Part shown: piece by piece, positions 57,759-64,000 of the stretch
Position numbering within the stretch: the first letter of the stretch is position 1
Layout: every line of letters starts with the position of its first letter
Source of the DNA: Timema cristinae
Taxonomy: Eukaryota > Arthropoda > Insecta > Phasmatodea > Timematidae
Length of the DNA: 64,000 nt
Direction: 5' to 3'
Assembly: GCA_039000515.1 (NCBI GenBank)
Contig: JBCFYV010000012.1
Span: 6,740,964-6,804,963, forward strand
Translations under genes and position numbers: made by a program
Notes under the pieces: model-generated
Told to the model about the DNA's origin: nothing
Database searches by the model: none
What the model saw: only the letters and a program-made list of their open reading frames with translations

Positions 57759-58192
57759 TAGGTGTGTGCGAAGCTTCCAACTTCGAATATTTCTTCGCTT
57801 TAATTTTTAGTCAAAAGTATAATCCAGATTCGACAGTTACAAAGCTTCGCAAAAAAAAATCAAGTTAAAAACCACATTTATCTTGTTTTTCTCAATTTCT
57901 GCTGTTATTTCCATTGCAAATTATTAGTGTTAACATAAACAAATCTAAAACAAACTACATTTTGTTATAATAACATAATTTATCATCTTAAGTCAAAATA
58001 TATTAATTATATTTGAATATAGCAATTTGTAATTCATATCAAATATCTAAATTTACATGGTTATGCAAAGTATAGTATTTTTACTCAATATTAAACATTA
58101 AAAAAAATATTCTAACTTCAATTCGGCTTTGGGAATATATTATTCGATTTGACCTCGCCTCGAATTAAAAAAGTGGCCTTCGCACACCCATA
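57759..58192. mobile_element. hAT-type MITE, 434 bp
   Basis: Ends TAGGTGTGTGCGAAGCTTCC and, in reverse, TATGGGTGTGCGAAGGCC. Flanks CTAACCAC and CTAATCTC match at 6 of 8 bases, as a worn 8-bp duplication would. AT-rich inside, no coding frame. Confidence 0.65.
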
Positions 58193-58199
58193 CTAATCT

Positions 58200-58975
58200 C
58201 AGGTTTAGGGGAAACATGGTTACAATTTAAGTGAGGCTGACTAAGATTATAATTTTTTTAGTACTGGTCATTTGAAAGGCCCCTTTTTTTCTTACCACTC
58301 TCCCATTATTTAGTATTATTTTGGTAGTAATATTAAGTTCTAAGGTGTATATTCTTAAAATCAAAGTATACTATTTGTACTTCGGTTCATCCTGTAATCC
58401 AATCAGTTAATATCTAAACGCTGAATGTTTACTAAACGTAGTGTCTTAGGTTAAGTTCGTTTTTAAGTCATGTGATTATTCAATATGTATATTACAGTTA
58501 AATATCCTTTTAAAAAAGTGTTAGTAGTATCACGTGAGCTTATGTAAAACAATTATACCCCCTATGCTAGGCGCATGCGCAGGACTAAATAACTAATTAT
58601 AAAACTGGAAGAAAAAAATTGCACGTACATGATTTATCTAGGGCCTAAGCAAAAAAAAATTCTAACACAAATGATTGGTAAAGCTATGAGCTTCTACGTG
58701 TTTATTAAATTAATATTAAGTAAGGCTAGTTGAATGAGATATAATATTATTGCTTAGACTCGGCATGTCTCTCTACTGTCTCTGTATTGGACTAGCCAGC
58801 AAACTGCTAAACTACGCGTGCATTTCCCCCGACCCTTGCCTGAGATGCAACCATCAGCTCTCTGTGGTCGGAATCTAATTTAAAGACAAAGTTGTTTTTT
58901 TAGATCACAAGCTGACAGTAGATATGATTATCAGTCTAGTAGTAATAATTATATTCACTGTCAATTTTTTAAATT
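58200..58975. other. no gene recognised
   Basis: AT-rich DNA with no open frames or repeats of note. Confidence 0.5.
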
Positions 58976-58979
58976 TAAA

Positions 58980-59224
58980 CACCGCATCTTACTACCTGTT
59001 CATGTTATACTTATAAATGGTAAGTACTCTAATGTGGGAGGGATGACTTGGAAGCATTTTAGAGATAATCTACCTTCATTTTCGTGGAAGAAGAGTGAGA
59101 CACCATTTAGGATTAAAAAAAACACTCATTAGACCCGACCGGGATCTAAACTTGGATCTTTCCGTTATTCGCAGGCCAGCACAACACGAGAGGGACGCTT
59201 TAGACCATTGATTCACTGAAGTGG
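58980..59224 (-). repeat. SINE-A, full length
   Basis: Plus strand: ACCGCATCTTACTACCTG (reversed tail), TCGTGGAAGAAGAGTGAGA, the reversed B-box region CGACCGGGATCTAAAC, and TTCACTGAAGTGGG. Confidence 0.85.
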
Positions 59225-59327
59225 GTCATTGTCAAATTCAACGAGAGTGTTTTACAGTTATTTGAGGTATTTAACATGCACTTTCTAAGCCAACTAATTA
59301 TATTAGCACACGACTTATTAACAAACC

Positions 59328-59470
59328 TAAATGTAGAATGGACACAACATTCAGTTCCCAGCCGTGAATTAATCACTGTGAAAGAGGAAACCCACATTTC
59401 AACCATAACACTTTTTTAACAATGCCTAGAACCAAACTCGGGACCCTTAGCTCAATTTTGATCGCTTTGA
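59328..59470 (-). repeat. SINE-C
   Basis: Plus strand: GGACACAACATTCAGTTCCC, GTGAATTAATCACTGTG, AACCCACATTTCAACC and the reversed B box GAACCAAACTCGGGACC. Confidence 0.8.
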
Positions 59471-59486
59471 AAATTTTAAAGATAAT

Positions 59487-60036
59487 TAGAACCACGCGAA
59501 GCTTCAAAATGTTGGAGTCAAAAGTGAAATCTCCTTCACTTCGACTTCAACATCCATAGTAAACTTCGCACCCACTTCGATGGTAGAGTGGTCTAAGGTG
59601 TCACTCTGGACTATTGACAAAAGGCTTTGCCATAAAAACTGCAAAAAGCCGGGCCTTTTCTCCCGCCCCCTTCCATCCCACCTTAATTGCATTCAATTTC
59701 TAAAACACCTATCCAATACTTACTCCTTGATATTGTAACTCGTTGGAATTATCCATGACAAATTTATAACTGCATTATCGATACAGAATATAAATAAAAA
59801 CAAAATAAATTAAGATACGTCTGCATTAAATAATAATAGCGTACTTTAATGTGTTTTTTTATATCTACGTCTTATTCTTTATCTGTACTTAATGAATAAT
59901 TAAAAAATTAAAAATGGGAGGGCGTGACCACAACAAAAAAACTTATCTTAGAACTCAACTCGGCTTTGATTTTTCAATAAATTAGATCTTAATTCAACTT
60001 TGTCTTTCATTTAAAGGTTACCTTTGCACACCCGGT
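59487..60036. mobile_element. possible second copy of the 57,759-type hAT MITE
   Basis: CGCGAAGCTTCAAAATG at the left and, in reverse, GGGTGTGCAAAGG at the right resemble the ends of the 57,759 element. A SINE-like head (59,578-59,620) and a TTAA-MITE end lie inside. No matching duplication. Confidence 0.35.
59657..59693 (-). mobile_element. one end of the TTAA-flanked foldback family
   Basis: TCCCGCCCCCTTCCATCCCA then CCTTAA is the inverse of the left end of the element at 62,457 (GGTGGGATAGAAG). The other end was not found. Confidence 0.5.
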
Positions 60037-60039
60037 CAT

Positions 60040-60990
60040 ATTCACCATCATCCTCCCATTGTCTCATCGGGACATGGAAAGAGCCTTCACGGAAAGGAAG
60101 TACGATCAGTACATCCGGGCGTTCCCTATGCAACGCTACATTTGTACTAGCTAGTCATTCAGCAAACTGAACTAAACATTGATGTAGCACAGGCACGGCA
60201 CTATTTAATCATCCTACTGTGTTTCTAATTTGACTTGATTTGATTAAAACTTAACTTGAAAGAGATTTTTAAAACTAACAGCTCTCAACAGTTATTATAT
60301 AATTATGTTATATGAAATGAATTTGAGTTATACTATCCCAGTTTGTAACTTAAGAATATAATTTTACTACCTAGATCAATTTATTACACTAATAAATCTA
60401 TTATCTGCATTTTATTTGTATGCAGATGTTTTGTTTGCCTTTTAAAGACTTAAAATTGTAAGCAACATTATTTCAAATAATAATGCTCATTCAATTTTAC
60501 TTATTTAATTAATTTATAAATAACAAACTATTTCAATACATATTGAAAATGGTATATGCTTGATGTGAAATTCGTGCAACTCAAACACTGAAAGCAGTTC
60601 GTTTGTGACGGCTTACACTGTCTTATTTACTCGATAAAAGTTTTTTGATAAAAATAAACATAATATACCTTTGACTGTCCATAAAAAATCTTTTAGGAAA
60701 TTGTATATCTTAAAAAGATATTTTATAAAACATCTAACTATAGAACATGAGCTAGGGTTTTATTAAAAAAAATTGTGAAAGCCTGAACATGTATAGAAAT
60801 CAAAGATTTAATTGTACAATACGAATAACATATTTTCCTATATGACACAAACTCCACGCCTAATTGTGTTTTTACTTTTTAATTAGGGGATTAACTTTGG
60901 TGAAATTAATGTGTATTTAATGTGTCAGGGTCCTTTCGTAAATATTTCTGGATTATTGGTACTCAATTTTGTAATTACATTATAAACACG
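60040..60990. other. no gene recognised
   Basis: AT-rich DNA; nothing identified. Confidence 0.5.
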
Positions 60991-60997
60991 ACGATTA

Positions 60998-61477
60998 CTC
61001 TCTGTTCAAACTTTAATGGGAGATAAGGGACACTACCGTAAAACAAACCTTTTTCGTCAGTGAGTGCATGTTTGCAAACGTCAACCTTCGATGTTAGATG
61101 GCATTGTTGGTACATACATGAAAGGTAGAAAATGTGAACAACATTTTTACCAACATTAGTGTTACACCAGTTGCTCAAAGAAGCGACCGCCAACAGTAAT
61201 GTATGCCTGACAGTTTTAGCGCATTGATTGTTGTACATTTTCAGATATCCCCAACCCCCTATGCTAGATGCATATCAACCATTTCAGAATCCGTGAACTG
61301 CTCAGTGTTAAGCGTACAGAGTCTGCATTGAAAAATTTACGACGGTAAAAATAACAATTTGACGCACCCCCCAACAGCTCCCTTTAGCACCAAAGTGTGA
61401 CGTCTAAGGGCATACATTCACTGACAAAAAGGTTTGTTTTAGTGTTTCCTATCTCCCATTAAAGTTTGTAAGGAGAG
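60998..61477. mobile_element. 480-bp MITE with inverted repeats of about 65 bp
   Basis: The left end reads AAACTTTAATGGGAGATAAG, then AAAACAAACCTTTTTCGTCA. The right end in reverse reads AAACTTTAATGGGAGATAGG, then AAAACAAACCTTTTTGTCA. The interior does not encode a transposase. Target duplication not resolved. Confidence 0.85.
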
Positions 61478-61587
61478 ATCCAAATAACCCTCTATATATT
61501 ATATTTTAACAACTTTGAAAAAAAAAGTGATGTAATGTAACAACACATTATATCAAAGATGTGGTAAACGCTTTTATCATTTATTAA

Positions 61588-61975
61588 TGAGCCATCAACC
61601 TGAAGGTTGGTTTGTAGCGTTACCCGTCCATCCGGAGCTGAGCATGCAGCCCTTCAGCTGGTTAGTGCTGCCCACACCATCTGGAAAAATCACATGTAGG
61701 CTATACGTACTAGGGAATTTCATAAAGTTTGGTGGTACTGGAATTCTACGAACGAGGGAGAAAGAGCCTACTAATTTTGATGGAAAGGTATTTTCACATA
61801 CCTTCCAGGGATATTTTACGTGCCACAATCTACATGGGACCGACGGCCTTACTTTCCCTCTTCAGGAAGTTCTGCTACAGATTTGTATCTCTTGAGGAAA
61901 AAAATCCGTCAACCTCGGTTGGGTATGAACCAACGAGCATCGGGTTCTGAGGCGAGAACTTTATCCCAAGACCAC
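61588..61975 (-). repeat. SINE-E
   Basis: Aligns with 21,305-21,733. On the minus strand it starts with GGTGGTCTTGGGATAAAG and TTGGTTCATACCCAACC (A and B boxes), then a non-tRNA body. Confidence 0.75.
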
Positions 61976-62104
61976 CAATTTTATATAATAAGTATTTTTC
62001 TTTTATTAATGAAATATAACAGTGTAATACCTTCCTTAAAAGATTTTCAAAACCTTTGTTTACTTTCTACCACTCTGCACTAATGCCACTCTTTCACTGA
62101 TGCC

Positions 62105-62398
62105 TGTACTATCAAATATCTAACTGGAAGCTGGGAGCGAAGTTGATATCTCGCTACAAGATCGCCCCCAATCACGGCACTAGGTGTGCGCCCAAATAGC
62201 CCCATTACCCCGTCTGCCGATCAAACAGATCTCACTACCACCACCACACCAATCTCTTGCTGTCTCCTGAACCAAACACTCTCTACTAACCAGGCAGGCA
62301 CTGTGGGCTATTCGACCAGCAGTGTCCAGCGGCACTCGCCACGTGTGGCGGGCACGTCCCTCCAAAACTGGGAGCAGAGTCTGCCTGAATGGCGCTGA
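62105..62398 (+). CDS. GC-rich island with an unrecognised open frame
   Basis: A stretch clearly richer in G and C than its surroundings, open in one + frame from about 62,144 to a TGA at 62,396. The product would be Ser/Thr/Pro-rich with PSADQTDLTTTTT and end SLQNWEQSLPEWR. No ATG lies in the frame, so it could only be an internal or last exon. It begins near a possible acceptor but no convincing donor partner is seen. No family recognised. A TTAA-type MITE starts 58 bp later. Low confidence. Confidence 0.15.
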
Positions 62399-62456
62399 AA
62401 TTCACACGTTACCAGATATATATGTTGACCCATAATGTTTTGTAACGAAAACTTAA

Positions 62457-62834
62457 GGTGGGATAGAAGAGGACGGGAGGAAAAGCCAGTATTTTTACTG
62501 TTTTATAGCAAAACATTTCTTTGTCCATAGTAAATAAATTATTGCTCAAGTAGCAATGTTTAGTTTGATTTTCTTCTCACAGTTATACCGGCAGTTGTTG
62601 AATATCTGTCAAGGCTGTCCTGGAATTTAATTACAGGTTTTTCTGATCATTTAAAATGTTTCTCATAAAACTCTGCTATACTTATGACAGATATTCAACA
62701 AATGTCGATATCACCATGTGAAGAAAATTATACTAAAAGTTGCTACTGGAGAGATATTTTATTTATTTTGGCCAAAAATGCCAATGTATTGCTCTAAAAA
62801 CTGTAAAATTACTCACGCCCCCTTCTACCGCACC
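62457..62834. mobile_element. TTAA-flanked foldback MITE, 378 bp
   Basis: TTAA at 62,453-62,456 and 62,835-62,838. Ends GGTGGGATAGAAGAGGACGG and, in reverse, GGTGCGGTAGAAGGGGGCG. Inner blocks also pair (GTTGAATATCTGTCA near 62,597 with TGACAGATATTCAAC near 62,685), so the whole element folds back on itself. TTAA targets are typical of piggyBac-type transposition. Confidence 0.8.
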
Positions 62835-62941
62835 TTAACAGTTTATTTTATTTGCTATTTGATAAACATATCTTGAATATTAATGCCAATATGGCCGTTT
62901 TAAAATTATTGTGTTGGCTCGTAAAACAAATCAAAATACCC

Positions 62942-63187
62942 GCTATAATGCCTACATGGTCTAAGGTGCTACTCTCACAGTAGACTTGATTGCCAATAAC
63001 AAGGAGATCGTGGTTTGATCCCGGTCGGGTGTAATGAAGGTGGTTTTTCCTAAATTGTTTCCCCATTTACTCCACGCAAATGCAATGACACTCCCACTAA
63101 ATTCAATCTTCTTCATCCCTAATCCATTAGATTAATTAGTACATACGCGTGTGATTGGAATGGGTAGTAAGACGTGGGGCTAAAAAA
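62942..63187 (+). repeat. SINE-A, full length
   Basis: TGGTCTAAGGTGCTACTCTC, B box GTGGTTTGATCCCGG, GGTTTTTCCTAAATTG, tail GGAATGGGTAGTAAGACG. Confidence 0.85.
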
Positions 63188-63189
63188 TT

Positions 63190-63740
63190 CAAAACGAAAC
63201 AAAACAGTCATGCACTAATATTTTCCGTTTACCATTTATTCCAATAGTACACGCTGCTGTCTGCCTGTATCTCACTTTTCAAGCTCATGCGCACTAATTG
63301 AGTAGTTTGGATCTCCCAAGCAGATGTCACGCAGAAACAAGAAAGTTGAAACTAATTCAAGTCTCACCGGGTGGATAACGTGGAGGGTGCTGAAATATTG
63401 TGATTGGTTTGAAGCTTGTCACGTGACCACGTTTCTTCTCTACTCCTGTTTTGCGGTGAACGTGTGAATATGCTGTAGTCAGCCAGGGAACAGTCTTGTC
63501 TGGTCTGATTTGCCGGGGAAGGAGAGTTGGGGTTATTTGCCTCATTCCTTCAGCTGTTTTTTTCACTGCCTTTCAATATTATCTCTGGTGCATTTCCTTT
63601 AAGCTACCCTTTCTTATCCTTAATGTTTTGGCTTAAGTAATTTATACTCGTAGGTACCAGTGTTAAACGCATAACCTAAAAGTTAGGGTTATTAATATTA
63701 ACAAATTTTAAATATAACATTTAAAGGATTGAAAAGTCCG
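63190..63740. other. no gene recognised
   Basis: A short SINE-A-like middle scrap may lie at 63,588-63,625 (GGTGCATTTCCTTTAAGC). Otherwise unremarkable. Confidence 0.4.
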
Positions 63741-63741
63741 A

Positions 63742-63945
63742 CACCTTACCTAAGTAGGTAGCGTGTCTGTTTACTGAACTAAGGCTCCCTGGTTCGATTC
63801 CTGGCTTGGCCGAAAATGTATCATTGGTGAAATATGGGTTTACCATTTCACAGCGATGAATTAATGGCTGGGTACTGGATGTTGTGCCTGTCCTAGTCTT
63901 AAGTTAGACTATAAGGTATATGAAGCTACTACAATCCTAGCCATC
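63742..63945 (+). repeat. SINE-C
   Basis: AAGTAGGTAGCGTGTCTG (A box), CCTGGTTCGATTCCTGGC (B box), then TATGGGTTTACCATTTCACAG and GAATTAATGGCTGGG. Best-preserved copy of the family here. Confidence 0.88.
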
Positions 63946-64000
63946 CGGTAATGTAAAATATATGAATTGGATAAAAAATGACCCAGTCCACAGGATGGAA

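Overview
The window is eukaryotic nuclear DNA from an invertebrate animal. It is AT-rich, has no operons or ribosome-binding sites, and is full of tRNA-derived SINEs, small inverted-repeat DNA transposons, a Jockey-type LINE, a Polinton/Maverick and long tandem arrays. The Jockey LINE and a short (CCTAA)n tract (TTAGG on the other strand) lean towards an arthropod, but this is inference. I found no host gene I can name; a few short unrecognised open frames are given with low confidence.

Layout. 1-3,330: AT-rich DNA with small duplications and a SINE tail. 3,371-13,420: about 124 copies of an 81-bp satellite with a seven-monomer higher-order periodicity. 13,470-32,350: AT-rich DNA sown with SINEs of several families, a degenerate AT-rich tandem region (19,660-21,120), a hAT-type element with a perfect 8-bp target duplication (28,582-29,374) inside what looks like an older DNA transposon, and a small MITE inside a SINE. 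32,685-50,850: the main feature, a Polinton of 17.3 kb (33,444-50,747) with terminal inverted repeats starting AGTAGTTGGGG and a 6-bp target duplication (ATAATA/ATCATA), apparently sitting in a decayed Harbinger-like element. 50,850-54,360: mostly featureless. 54,365-55,900: a SINE followed within 30 bp by 22 copies of a 57-bp minisatellite. 56,000-64,000: more SINEs, hAT-like and other MITEs, and a TTAA-flanked foldback element.

The Polinton carries, all on the + strand: protein-primed family B DNA polymerase; FtsK/HerA-type packaging ATPase; a small basic protein; a conserved linker protein; retroviral-type integrase with a chromodomain-like end; a minor capsid (penton-type) protein; a small Gly-rich protein; the double jelly-roll major capsid protein (F54H12.2 family); a conserved protein of unknown role; and a possible overlapping single-span membrane protein. 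Almost all are broken by frameshifts or stops, so the copy is dead, though most catalytic residues are still readable. The family's cysteine protease was not found; a decayed Jockey LINE (about 39,040-43,361, itself interrupted by a 120-bp palindromic MITE) and duplicated non-coding blocks lie between the ATPase and the late gene block. The result is a nest of up to four layers: MITE in LINE in Polinton in Harbinger-like remnant.

In a functional relative these genes would work as a virus-like unit: polymerase and integrase replicate and insert the element, and capsid proteins and ATPase would build and fill particles. Here they are a fossil record.
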